Below are positions 1 through 7,474 of a stretch of DNA of 64,000 bases, in pieces. The DNA lies in NCBI RefSeq assembly GCF_039973015.1, contig NZ_JBDWLT010000012.1:248001-312000 (forward strand), read 5' to 3'. The stretch's first letter is position 1. Each line of letters starts with the position of its first letter. Both the position numbers and the translations under genes were made by a program. This stretch comes from Parvibaculum sp039973015 (GTDB lineage Bacteria > Pseudomonadota > Alphaproteobacteria > Parvibaculales > Parvibaculaceae). The notes below the pieces were generated by a model. The model was not told where the DNA came from. It did not search any database and worked only from the letters and a program-made list of their open reading frames with translations.

Positions 1-752
1 GGGTGCTGCTCGCCTTCCGCTTCGTGTGTTGCCTTGCGTTTGAAGCCCGGCACGGCTTCCGGGTCATACATCGCGTTGAAGGGTTCGGGCGCAACGAAGG
101 GCGGGTGCGGCCGCAGGAGCGAGAGATGTGCGATGAAGGGCTTGCCGCTTTCCGCGATGAAGTCCATCAGCCGGTTCGTGAGAAACGACGTGTCGTCCAC
201 TTCCTTCGGATAAACGAGGGGGCGCGGCACCGCGCCGCCATCCTCATATTCCATGCCCGGCGCGCGATGCCCATAAGCGTAGCGTATGTCGTCGGGCACT
301 TCGTAGCCTTCGCGCTTCAGCCAGTCCGTCCAGGGTGTCGGCCAGGTGCCCATCATGGCGACGGGGCGGATGCCGGGCAGGGGCCCTTCGTAAGTTCGGA
401 GCCAGGGGCTCTCGGGATCTTCCTCACGCGGGTCCTGGCTCGTGTCCGTATATCCAAACAAAACAGGGTCGTAGCCAAGCCTCGCTGCTTCCTTCGCCCA
501 GTTGGTGTGACGCGCGTCGAGCGGCGTTCCATTGGTGCCGGAGCGATGGTTCTGGAGGTACATGCCGGTGTGCAGCGAGGCGCGCGAGGGGCCGCAGGGA
601 ACAGCGTTTGCATAGTGCCTTTTGAAGAGCACACCTTCCTTCGCCAGCGCGTCGAGGTTCGGCGTCTTTACCATTTCGTGGCCGAGCGCGGAGAGGCATT
701 CGCCGCGCCACTGGTCCGCCGTGATGAAGAGAATGTTGAGCTTGTCCGCCAT
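1..752 (-). CDS. Sulfatase / phosphonate monoester hydrolase family protein, N-terminal part (runs off window)
   Basis: The minus-strand frame opens with ATG at 752 and is still open at base 1, so about 250 N-terminal residues are visible. It begins with the alkaline-phosphatase-superfamily metal-site pattern NILFITADQWRGE. It carries the sulfatase signature CGPSR with Cys53, the residue normally matured to formylglycine. The downstream stretch (GTNGTPLDARH, GYDPVLFGYT, RPHPPFVAPEPFNAMYD) resembles phosphonate monoester hydrolases more than classical arylsulfatases. It would hydrolyse sulfate or phospho(n)ate esters. I cannot choose the substrate without the C-terminal half. Confidence 0.85.
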   Translation of the reverse strand, partial: MADKLNILFITADQWRGECLSALGHEMVKTPNLDALAKEGVLFKRHYANAVPCGPSRASLHTGMYLQNHRSGTNGTPLDARHTNWAKEAARLGYDPVLFGYTDTSQDPREEDPESPWLRTYEGPLPGIRPVAMMGTWPTPWTDWLKREGYEVPDDIRYAYGHRAPGMEYEDGGAVPRPLVYPKEVDDTSFLTNRLMDFIAESGKPFIAHLSLLRPHPPFVAPEPFNAMYDPEAVPGFKRKATHEAEGEQH

Positions 753-964
753 TTTCGCGCCTCCCGGTCCCTTGTCGTGCCTTAGACTATGCGATGCACG
801 TGACGAAGGAACAACGGGGCTGACGCTGCGTCGAAAAGCCATCCTTTGCCTGGGCCCCCGATTGAGGGGTTGAAAAGAAATGAGCCCTGCGTCATGTATG
901 TGCCGGTCCTTTTCGGACCCCGGCCTTGCCCGGCTCCTTCCAACCTCCGACCAAGAAAAGCAAG

Positions 965-1285
965 ATGGCGAAGATCATTTATATCGAGCACAACGGCACG
1001 GAACACACCATCGATGTCGAGAGCGGCATGACGGTGATGGAAGGCGCCATCAAGAACTCCATTCCCGGCATCGATGCGGATTGCGGCGGCGCCTGCGCCT
1101 GCGCGACCTGCCATGTCTATGTCGCGGAAGCCTGGAAAGAAAAAGTTGGCCCGGCGGAAAGCATGGAAGAAGACATGCTCGATTTCGCCTTCGACGTGCG
1201 CGACAATTCGCGCCTGTCCTGCCAGATCAAGGTGACGGACGAACTCGACGGCCTCGTTGTGAACCTTCCCGAAAAGCAGTTCTGA
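965..1285 (+). CDS. [2Fe-2S] ferredoxin, adrenodoxin/putidaredoxin type
   Basis: This 106-residue protein has the iron-sulfur ligand spacing Cys40-x5-Cys46-x2-Cys49-x36-Cys86, typical of vertebrate-type ferredoxins that feed P450s, hydroxylases or Fe-S assembly. I start it at MAKIIY (965). The open frame reaches back to 926, but that extension (MPGSFQPPTKK) has no family resemblance. A second ferredoxin of the same type (2884-3207) and a ferredoxin reductase (1835-2866) lie close by, suggesting one electron-transfer cluster. The terminal electron acceptor is not in the window. Confidence 0.92.
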   Translation: MAKIIYIEHNGTEHTIDVESGMTVMEGAIKNSIPGIDADCGGACACATCHVYVAEAWKEKVGPAESMEEDMLDFAFDVRDNSRLSCQIKVTDELDGLVVNLPEKQF

Positions 1286-1295
1286 GCCGTCTTTC

Positions 1296-1601
1296 TCAGC
1301 TGTTGGCGGCTGTTCGTTCCTTCTCGTCGAACACCTCGAATTCATGTTCGATCGACTTTTCGATCAGGAGCCGCCACAGCGGTTCCGCGATCGAGCGCGC
1401 GAGGCCTGCCTTGTCGGCCTCGGCGAGCACCTTGCTCACCACGTCCTCGATCCGCGCATCGTCACGCACCGCCGAGCGCTTGCCCTTGATTACGCCAGCC
1501 TGCTCGATATAGCTCTGCCGTTCCGCCAGCAGCTTCACGAGTTCACGGTCGATCCTGTCGATCTCGTTCCGGACTTCCGGCATCGTGTTGCATTTGACCA
1601 T
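1296..1601 (-). CDS. Chorismate mutase, AroQ class
   Basis: This 101-residue all-helical protein matches the stand-alone AroQ-type chorismate mutase, which converts chorismate to prephenate for Phe/Tyr synthesis. Family features seen are the N-terminal IDRIDRELVKLLAERQ, with the conserved Arg and the helix-1 heptads, then the AGVIKGKR segment and a C-terminal LWRLLIEKSIEHEF helix. A GGAGAG sequence sits just upstream of the ATG at 1601. It is convergent with the ferredoxin gene ending at 1285, with 10 bp between the stop codons. Confidence 0.9.
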   Translation of the reverse strand: MVKCNTMPEVRNEIDRIDRELVKLLAERQSYIEQAGVIKGKRSAVRDDARIEDVVSKVLAEADKAGLARSIAEPLWRLLIEKSIEHEFEVFDEKERTAANS

Positions 1602-1834
1602 TCGGACTCTCCGGCGACTTCAGGGGGTGCGGCACGACGCCATGCTGCGCCTCCGCATGCGCTGCGTAAGATAGGCATGGACGCAGCTTTGTCACCGTCA
1701 AACATTCAATTTTTTGCTTGGCGTTGCGGCATCCGGGACCTATATAAGCCGGAAAGGTTGTGAAATAGAAATAATCACACTTTTTATCTGGTAATTTAGC
1801 CCCGAGAGCGGGCAAGAACGACAGGTGGCCGAGA

Positions 1835-2866
1835 ATGACTCAGGAAGCGATCTCGACAGATGCAGTGATCATCGGTGCAGGACCGTGCGGGCTCTTCGCC
1901 GTATTTGAGCTCGGCCTTCTGGACATGAAATGCCACCTCATCGACATTCTGGACAAGCCGGGCGGGCAGTGCGCCGAGCTTTATCCGGAAAAGCCGATCT
2001 ATGACATTCCGGCTCTTCCCGTTGTCAGCGGACATGAATTGACCGAGCGGTTGATGGAGCAGGCGGAGCCCTTCGGACCGCAGTATCACTACAACGAAAT
2101 GGTCGAGGAACTGGAGCGGCTTGAGGACGGACGCTTCCGCCTGAAAACCGACGGCGGCCTCGTCTTCGAAGCGAAGGTCGTGGTCATCGCGGCGGGTGGC
2201 GGCAGCTTCCAGCCCAAGAAGCCGCCGATCCCCGGCATTGAGGCCTATGAAGGCAAGTCCGTCTTCTACTCGGTCAAGCGGATGGAAAATTTCCGCAACA
2301 AGAAGGTGCTGATCTCGGGCGGCGGCGACAGCGCACTCGACTGGACGATCAACCTGCAGCCCATCGCACAATCGATGCAGCTCATTCATCGCCGCGACGG
2401 TTTCCGCGCCGCGCCCGACAGTGTCAACAAGATGCATGCGCTGGTCGAAGAGAAGAAGATGCAGTTCCATCTGGGGCAGATCACCGCACTTCATGGCGAC
2501 AACGGTCAGCTTACCGGTGCGACCGCGAAGGGCAATGACGGCAACGAATACGAGATCGAATGCGATACGTTGCTGCCGTTCTTCGGTCTGACCATGAAGC
2601 TCGGCCCGATTGCAAACTGGGGCCTGAATCTTCATGAAAACCTTGTCCCGGTCGATACAGAGAAGTTCCAGACGAGCGAGCCGGGCATCTTCGCCATTGG
2701 CGATATCAATACCTATCCGGGCAAGCTGAAGCTCATTCTTTCGGGCTTCCACGAGGCGGCGCTGATGGCGCAAGCTGCGGTTCGGTATGCCTATCCGGAT
2801 GCAAAGGTCACCTTCCAGTACACGACGTCCTCGACGAGCCTTCAGAAGAAGCTCGGCGTCGCATAG
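1835..2866 (+). CDS. Ferredoxin-NADP(+) reductase, thioredoxin-reductase-like type
   Basis: The 343-residue flavoprotein has an N-terminal FAD site (IIGAGPCG near residue 12), the GGQCAELYPEKPIYDIPA stretch typical of TrxR-like ferredoxin-NADP reductases, an NADPH-binding glycine motif (LISGGGDSALDW near residue 157) and the late FAD motif IFAIGDINTYPGKLKLI. It lacks the CxxC redox pair of true thioredoxin reductases, so it should pass electrons between NADPH and ferredoxin. AGGTGG precedes the ATG. The ferredoxin gene starting at 2884 follows after 17 bp, so the two are probably cotranscribed partners. Confidence 0.93.
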   Translation: MTQEAISTDAVIIGAGPCGLFAVFELGLLDMKCHLIDILDKPGGQCAELYPEKPIYDIPALPVVSGHELTERLMEQAEPFGPQYHYNEMVEELERLEDGRFRLKTDGGLVFEAKVVVIAAGGGSFQPKKPPIPGIEAYEGKSVFYSVKRMENFRNKKVLISGGGDSALDWTINLQPIAQSMQLIHRRDGFRAAPDSVNKMHALVEEKKMQFHLGQITALHGDNGQLTGATAKGNDGNEYEIECDTLLPFFGLTMKLGPIANWGLNLHENLVPVDTEKFQTSEPGIFAIGDINTYPGKLKLILSGFHEAALMAQAAVRYAYPDAKVTFQYTTSSTSLQKKLGVA

Positions 2867-2883
2867 AGTATTGAGGCTGTTTC

Positions 2884-3207
2884 ATGCGTATCATTCTGGT
2901 CGATAACAAGGGTTGCGAGCGGGAGCTTGAGGCCGTTGAAGGCTGGCGGGTAATGGAAATCATCCGCGACCATGGTTTTCCCATCGTGGCGGAGTGCGGT
3001 GGCGCCTGCGCCTGCGGGACGTGCCAGGTCGAAGTCGATCCGCAATGGGCGTCGAAGTTGCATGCGCCGCGCGAGGATGAACTGGACATGCTTGACGAGA
3101 ATTACGGCGGTGAGTGGTCGCGGCTTTCCTGCCAGCTTATCATGACACCGGAACTTGACGGGCTGCGTGTCCGCCTTGCCGATATTGCGATCCGCGAAGC
3201 CGCTTGA
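2884..3207 (+). CDS. [2Fe-2S] ferredoxin, partner of the adjacent reductase
   Basis: A 107-residue ferredoxin with ligands Cys38-x5-Cys44-x2-Cys47-x35-Cys83. It belongs to the same adrenodoxin-like family as the protein at 965-1285 but differs clearly in sequence outside the cluster loop (shared CGGACAC core). It lies 17 bp after the ferredoxin-NADP reductase in the same direction, so it is the likeliest redox partner. A role in P450 or oxygenase electron supply or Fe-S assembly is inferred from the family only. Confidence 0.92.
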   Translation: MRIILVDNKGCERELEAVEGWRVMEIIRDHGFPIVAECGGACACGTCQVEVDPQWASKLHAPREDELDMLDENYGGEWSRLSCQLIMTPELDGLRVRLADIAIREAA

Positions 3208-3273
3208 TCTTCTTCATCGCTGGACAAACCTTCCTTCAACCTGCCAACTAGGTGGAGTAGGGGGGGCTTTGTC

Positions 3274-3675
3274 TTGCGACATTTCATATTCATTGCCGTT
3301 ATCTTCATTGCGTTTCTTCAAAACGCAAATGTCTTCGCCGGCTCCACGGAAGCTGTCGAGACGACGCTCTATTTCGGGCTCGACCTGCCGGATGGCGGGG
3401 TGGTCAGCGAAGAGCAATGGGCGGGCTTTCTGGCGGATATCGTGACGCCGCGGTTCCCCGAAGGGTTCACCGTTCTTGATGCGCAGGGGCAATGGCGCGA
3501 CCCGGAAAATCCACATGCCGGGGTGCTTCGAGAGGCAACGCGAGTGATGATTATCGTTCACACTGAGGCGGTGGATGCAGATCGCGCCATTAGCGAGATA
3601 AAGTCTCTCTACAAGACAAGCTTTGGACAAAAATCCGTGTTCCATACGGAAGCGCAAGTGCGTCTCGTGGAGTAA
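3274..3675 (+). CDS. Secreted DUF3574 domain protein
   Basis: This 133-residue protein has a hydrophobic N-terminal signal sequence ending near AFLQNANVFA. The body follows the DUF3574 pattern: TTLYFGLDLPDGGVVSEEQW, FLADIVTPRFPEGFTVLDAQGQWRD, then VLREATRVMIIVHTE. The function of DUF3574 is not established. The start is TTG at 3274, chosen because it gives the complete signal sequence and follows a G-rich stretch (GGTGGAGTAGG). The next gene begins 8 bp after its stop, so they may be cotranscribed. Confidence 0.8.
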   Translation: MRHFIFIAVIFIAFLQNANVFAGSTEAVETTLYFGLDLPDGGVVSEEQWAGFLADIVTPRFPEGFTVLDAQGQWRDPENPHAGVLREATRVMIIVHTEAVDADRAISEIKSLYKTSFGQKSVFHTEAQVRLVE

Positions 3676-3683
3676 GTGTTCCG

Positions 3684-4553
3684 ATGTTTGCGACGTCCTG
3701 TCTCGTCGAAAAAAGTTTTGAAATCTGGCCCGGTAAACTCTCCTTTGCTGCTGCGGGAGGTGGCGCGCGCGAGGCGCTCGATGTCGCGATGGATGTTGCG
3801 CGCGATCTTTCGCGTCCGGTGCTCGCGGATGCGGAGCTTCTCGCTACCGGACAGGAGAATGTGCTGCCGCGTGGAAGGGCGGGCCGTATCGCCGTGGAGA
3901 CGGCGGCCCGGTTTCACGAGGCCCTGCCTCAAATTGAATTTCCGCCTTCGCTTGCAGCTATGCCTGGTGCCATTTGCGATGTGATTCTTGAGGGCATGTA
4001 CGATGCAGCGCAGGCAAGCGGCGGCGTTGACTCCATCGTGGTTTCGCTGGGTGATGTGATCGCTGTCCATCAGGAGCCGGGTGTGGCGGGCGGTGCGGGT
4101 GGCGTTGCGCCGCCGCTGTTGGGAGAGTTTGTGTCGGCGTTAGGAGAGGGTGTCCAAGGCGGCGCGGCTATCGCGGGAAGCCAATCGGCCTTTCCGACGT
4201 CCGGCCCGCTGGATATCGTAGCTGTCCAATCGAAAAGTGCTGCCATGGCAGGGTTTGCGGCGGCGACTGTTGCCGATGCTTCTGCCGATGCTGTCTCTGT
4301 CTCCAAAGGTGCGTCACCAAGAGACAGGCTGTTCGCTTTTGCATGGCGGGACCACTTCATCGCCGGGCCGGCGGGGCTGGTCGATGCCGAGCTTGTCTGG
4401 CAGGCGCTTTCCGTTTCCGTTCGGCAGGCGGCCGCCCTCCGGGACAAGCAGTTCCTTCGCGCGGCGGCGCTGGGCTTCAAGGGGCGAGGCCGGACCACCG
4501 GCCCTGTCGACGGAGACCGGCTTCTGCGTTTTGGCGTTTCGGAGTGGCGCTAG
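3684..4553 (+). CDS. UPF0280 / ApbE-like protein, divergent
   Basis: A 289-residue protein without a signal peptide. Several blocks fall in the order seen in the UPF0280 (ApbE-like) family: SLAAMPGAICDVILEGM matches the family's 'MAAVAGAVADEIL' block, SLGDVIAVHQEPG matches 'NNGGDIALHL', and SKSAAMAGFAAATVADAS matches the late 'AAATLIANAV' block. The match is by eye and the glycine-rich central part (residues 130-180) is poor. ApbE relatives handle FMN, but no flavinylation activity can be claimed here. Treat it as a hypothetical with a family hint. Confidence 0.5.
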   Translation: MFATSCLVEKSFEIWPGKLSFAAAGGGAREALDVAMDVARDLSRPVLADAELLATGQENVLPRGRAGRIAVETAARFHEALPQIEFPPSLAAMPGAICDVILEGMYDAAQASGGVDSIVVSLGDVIAVHQEPGVAGGAGGVAPPLLGEFVSALGEGVQGGAAIAGSQSAFPTSGPLDIVAVQSKSAAMAGFAAATVADASADAVSVSKGASPRDRLFAFAWRDHFIAGPAGLVDAELVWQALSVSVRQAAALRDKQFLRAAALGFKGRGRTTGPVDGDRLLRFGVSEWR

Positions 4554-4601
4554 AGGTAGAGGAACGCCATACTAGCGCAACTTTGCCTGGGAGGGTGGTC
4601 T

Positions 4602-5219
4602 ATGGGCTTCTACGAACGCCTTGTCGTTCCGCATATCATCAATTGTGCCTGCGGTACCAAACCAATCCGTTATCAACGCAAGAAGGTCGTACCGATGGCG
4701 GAAGGTACGGTTCTCGAGATTGGCATCGGTACCGGCCTCAACCTTCCTTATTACGATCCGACGAAGGTAAGTCGCGTCATTGGTCTCGATCCGTCCGAAG
4801 AATCCTGGAAGCTCGCGGGCGAGCGTGCGCAGGAGCTTTCTTTTCCTGTGGAGTTTATCGGGTTGCCCGGTGAGCAGATCCCGCTTGACGACAAGAGTGT
4901 CGACACAGTTCTTTGCACCTTCAGTCTTTGCACGATCCCTGATCCTGTGAAGGCTCTGGAAGGCATGAAGCGTGTTCTGAAGCCGGGTGGAAGGCTTGTA
5001 TTCTGTGAGCATGGCGCGGCGCCGGATAGCGATGTAGCGCGCTGGCAGGATCGCATAAACCCCCTATGGAAGGTGCTCTTCGGCGGCTGCAATCTCAATC
5101 GCAAGATGCCGTCATTGATTGAAGAGGGCGGGTTTCGTATCGCCGACCTCCAGACGATGTATTTGCCGTCCACGCCTCGCTTTGCCGGTTTCAATTATTG
5201 GGGCGTTGCGCAAGCCTGA
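4602..5219 (+). CDS. Class I SAM-dependent methyltransferase
   Basis: A 205-residue methyltransferase of the UbiE/Methyltransf_11 type. Motif I (VLEIGIGTGLNLPYYD, near residue 38) binds S-adenosylmethionine. The acidic motif II (VIGLDPSEE) and post-motif LCTFSLCTIPDP with VLKPGGRLVFCEHG complete the Rossmann core. The N-terminal YERLVVPHIINCACG resembles METTL7-like small-molecule or lipid methyltransferases. The substrate is unknown. A sulfotransferase gene follows 20 bp downstream, or overlaps if its earlier in-frame start is used, so the two may act on the same molecule. Confidence 0.88.
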   Translation: MGFYERLVVPHIINCACGTKPIRYQRKKVVPMAEGTVLEIGIGTGLNLPYYDPTKVSRVIGLDPSEESWKLAGERAQELSFPVEFIGLPGEQIPLDDKSVDTVLCTFSLCTIPDPVKALEGMKRVLKPGGRLVFCEHGAAPDSDVARWQDRINPLWKVLFGGCNLNRKMPSLIEEGGFRIADLQTMYLPSTPRFAGFNYWGVAQA

Positions 5220-5239
5220 GGGCGCGCACGAAAATCGTC

Positions 5240-5854
5240 ATGGCTCTGTCGATTATTGGTGCGGGCTTCGGGCGTACAGGAACTCTCTCGCTCAAGTTTG
5301 CGCTTGAGCAACTCGGGTTGTCGCCCTGTCATCACATGATGGAAGTATTCGCCAATCCCGGACAGGCGCCGGTCTGGCTTTCCGCGGCGAAGGGTGAGGC
5401 CGTTGACTGGGACAGCCTGCTTTCAGGGTACAAGGCGAGTGTCGATTGGCCGAGCTGTCATTTCTGGCGTGAGCTTGCGGCCCATTATCCCGAGGCGAAG
5501 GTCATCCTTTCGACCCGCGATCCGCAGCGATGGTACAAAAGCATTTCAGGTACGATTTTCCCCGCCATGGCAGGCGGTCTGCCGGAGGAGGGGCCTCAGC
5601 GGGATGTGTTGACGATGGCGCGTCACATTGTCAGCGACAAGACCTTCAGCGGCGTAACAAACCAAGCGCATGTGCTCGATGTGCTTGCTCGCCATGAAGC
5701 AGAAGTAAAACGCAGCATCCCTGCTGGCCGCTTGCTGGTGTTCGACGTGGCGGAAGGTTGGGAGCCTCTTTGCCGTTTTCTTGGGGTACCTGTGCCGGAC
5801 ACGCCTTTTCCACGCACGAATTTCAGTGAGGAATTTCAAGCACGCCTGTCATAA
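5240..5854 (+). CDS. Sulfotransferase family protein
   Basis: A 204-residue protein of the Sulfotransfer_4 type. It opens with the PAPS 5'-phosphate loop (GAGFGRTGTLSLKFAL) and has the 3'-phosphate motif VILSTRDPQRWYKS in the middle. It should transfer sulfate from PAPS to an acceptor I cannot identify. I chose the ATG at 5240 because the P-loop then begins at residue 6, as in relatives. An in-frame start at 5198 would add 14 residues of poor quality and overlap the methyltransferase gene. Confidence 0.85.
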   Translation: MALSIIGAGFGRTGTLSLKFALEQLGLSPCHHMMEVFANPGQAPVWLSAAKGEAVDWDSLLSGYKASVDWPSCHFWRELAAHYPEAKVILSTRDPQRWYKSISGTIFPAMAGGLPEEGPQRDVLTMARHIVSDKTFSGVTNQAHVLDVLARHEAEVKRSIPAGRLLVFDVAEGWEPLCRFLGVPVPDTPFPRTNFSEEFQARLS

Positions 5855-5892
5855 ACGATTGCCGGGCTTGACCTGTTTGCCTGCAGCAATTA

Positions 5893-5907
5893 GAACAAAA
5901 CATGAAC
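5893..5907 (+). promoter_or_regulatory. LexA (SOS) box upstream of imuA
   Basis: The sequence GAACaaaacatGAAC is an exact direct repeat GAAC-N7-GAAC, the LexA operator form established for alphaproteobacteria. It ends 13 bp before the imuA ATG at 5921, where a bound repressor would block transcription. A second exact box precedes imuB. Confidence 0.88.
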
Positions 5908-5920
5908 ATATGGATTTGTT

Positions 5921-6736
5921 ATGTTACCGCTCGAGAAAGAACGCCTCATTGCTGGACTGAAGGCGCGTATTGCCGGCTATGAACCGGGGGAGAGAGGGAG
6001 TGTGTCTGTCTTCTCGCTCGGGGCGCCTGAAATCGACCGGTTGTTACCGAATGGCGGAATAAGGCAGGGCGCGCTGCATGAAGTCGCGGCGGCTGCTTAC
6101 CGGGATATAGGAGCCGCGACAGGGTTTCTTGTTTCTCTTGCTCTTTGTTCCAGCCGAAATTCATCGCTTCCCATTCTCTGGTGCGAAACCGTGCGGCCGC
6201 CGTTCGATATGGGGCGGCTTTACGGGCCAGGTCTTTCCGCTTTCGGAATGGGACCGGAAAGCCTCGTGTTTGCAATGCCGCCAAGCGACGCCGATTGTCT
6301 CTGGACAATGGAAGAGGCCTTACGTAGCCAGGCTTTTGCGGCCGTAATTGGCGAGATTGATGGACGATCCTCTGCCCTCAGTCTGGCTGTAACGAGACGC
6401 CTGCAGCTTGCGGCGGAAGAGTCTGCCACCCCGGTTTTACTGTTCACCGGTCACGCCAAGGAAGGCGCAAGTGTTGCCGTCACCCGATGGCGTGTTGCCT
6501 CGGCACGGAGCGGTACCATTTTCTATGTGGACGAAAAGGAAATGTTGCCCGGTGCGCCGCGCTGGGAGGTTGCACTTACTCGTTCCCGGGGCGGGAAGCC
6601 CGGTTCATGGATCGTGGAGTGGGACAAGGCGATGTGTGCCTTTGGCGTTGTATTGCGTTCAAAGAATAGCCTCGCCGAGCAAGAGCATGTTACCGAACAC
6701 TCTCCTTCAATCATGCCTTTCCGGCAGACGATCTGA
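5921..6736 (+). CDS. imuA: ImuA, SOS mutasome RecA-like accessory protein
   Basis: A 271-residue protein of the ImuA family, which works with ImuB and DnaE2 in damage-induced translesion synthesis. Family features are VFSLGAPEIDRLLPNGGIRQGALHEVAA near residues 30-55, ILWCETVRPP in the mid region, and the C-terminal WRVASARSG...PRWEVALTRSRGGKPG block. It resembles a RecA fold without the full Walker A motif. A LexA box lies just upstream. Unlike the usual imuA-imuB-dnaE2 operon, two opposite-strand genes separate it from imuB. Confidence 0.93.
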   Translation: MLPLEKERLIAGLKARIAGYEPGERGSVSVFSLGAPEIDRLLPNGGIRQGALHEVAAAAYRDIGAATGFLVSLALCSSRNSSLPILWCETVRPPFDMGRLYGPGLSAFGMGPESLVFAMPPSDADCLWTMEEALRSQAFAAVIGEIDGRSSALSLAVTRRLQLAAEESATPVLLFTGHAKEGASVAVTRWRVASARSGTIFYVDEKEMLPGAPRWEVALTRSRGGKPGSWIVEWDKAMCAFGVVLRSKNSLAEQEHVTEHSPSIMPFRQTI

Positions 6737-6739
6737 GCC

Positions 6740-7036
6740 TTACCGATAGTAAGGCGGGTAATAGCGATAGGGATAACCGGGATAAGGGCCCCACCAGGGC
6801 GAAGGCGTTCGGGCACGTCTCAGTGCCTCGGTGTTTTCTTTCTCAGCTCTGATTTCCTTCAATCTCAACATGCAATCGGCAAAGGCTTCGGTGCCTTCCG
6901 TGAATCCGATTTCCTTGCATTCGGCTGCATCTGCTTGCCGCTCTGCGGCTGTTCGCGCTGCTTGTTCCTGCGGGTTGACGCAAGCAGCAAGCGTAGTGAT
7001 GACCGCAATGGCCAGAAAGGTTTGCACGATACGCAT
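6740..7036 (-). CDS. Small lipoprotein, paralog of 7054-7317
   Basis: A 98-residue predicted lipoprotein. The signal peptide ends in the lipobox LAAC with Cys19, and the mature part contains ECKEIGF..GTEAFADC..RLKEIRAEKE. The tail is rich in Pro and Tyr (WWGPYPGYPYRYYPPYYR). I placed the start at 7036 because an upstream in-frame start would bury the signal peptide. It lies between imuA and imuB on the opposite strand, 3 bp from the imuA stop, and pairs with a paralog immediately upstream. The function is unknown. Confidence 0.75.
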   Translation of the reverse strand: MRIVQTFLAIAVITTLAACVNPQEQAARTAAERQADAAECKEIGFTEGTEAFADCMLRLKEIRAEKENTEALRRARTPSPWWGPYPGYPYRYYPPYYR

Positions 7037-7053
7037 GACACACACTCCTGACG

Positions 7054-7317
7054 TCAAAGACCAACGCCGATACCGACGCCAAAGCCAACATTGGGAGATC
7101 TGTTGCTCTCTTCCTTGGCCCGGATTTCCTTCATCTTGAGGCGGCAGTTTCCATAGGTTTCCGTGCCCGGCTTGAAACCGAGATCCACGCAATTCTGATG
7201 ATCAATCGCGTCGAGCCTGGCCTGCTCAGCCGCAGGGTCAGCACAGGCCGCAAGGGCGAGCGGAAGGGCCAGCGTAAAACCAATGATCAGCCGTTTTGCG
7301 GATAAGTATTTCGACAT
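7054..7317 (-). CDS. Small lipoprotein, paralog of 6740-7036
   Basis: An 87-residue predicted lipoprotein with lipobox LAAC (Cys25). The mature core NCVDLGFKPGTETYGNC..KMKEIRAKEE shares the spacing and most key residues of the neighbour's core: Cys, GF, GTE, a second Cys and the KEIRA motif. The C-terminus is short and glycine-rich (VGFGVGIGVGL) rather than Tyr/Pro-rich. GAGGGAAAG precedes the ATG at 7317. The two genes are probably a tandem duplication transcribed together, starting 157 bp from imuB on the opposite strand. Confidence 0.75.
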   Translation of the reverse strand: MSKYLSAKRLIIGFTLALPLALAACADPAAEQARLDAIDHQNCVDLGFKPGTETYGNCRLKMKEIRAKEESNRSPNVGFGVGIGVGL

Positions 7318-7446
7318 GCTTTCCCTCTTCATTGCGCGAAGCACTCAACTACTAGGTAGTTATAGTTACTCCCGTTTTGAACAAGACGGGACGGAAAGTA
7401 AGGCTGGATTGGACTCGCTATCTCGCCTGAGACCATGATAGACAAT

Positions 7447-7461
7447 GTTCTTGTTTTGTTC
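7447..7461 (+). promoter_or_regulatory. LexA (SOS) box upstream of imuB-dnaE2
   Basis: GTTCttgttttGTTC is an exact GTTC-N7-GTTC operator, the reverse complement form of the box before imuA. It overlaps the ATG at 7445, so the longest imuB reading frame cannot be the translated one. It supports the imuB start at 7475, 13 bp after the box. Confidence 0.88.
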
Positions 7462-7474
7462 TAGTGGTGAGCCA

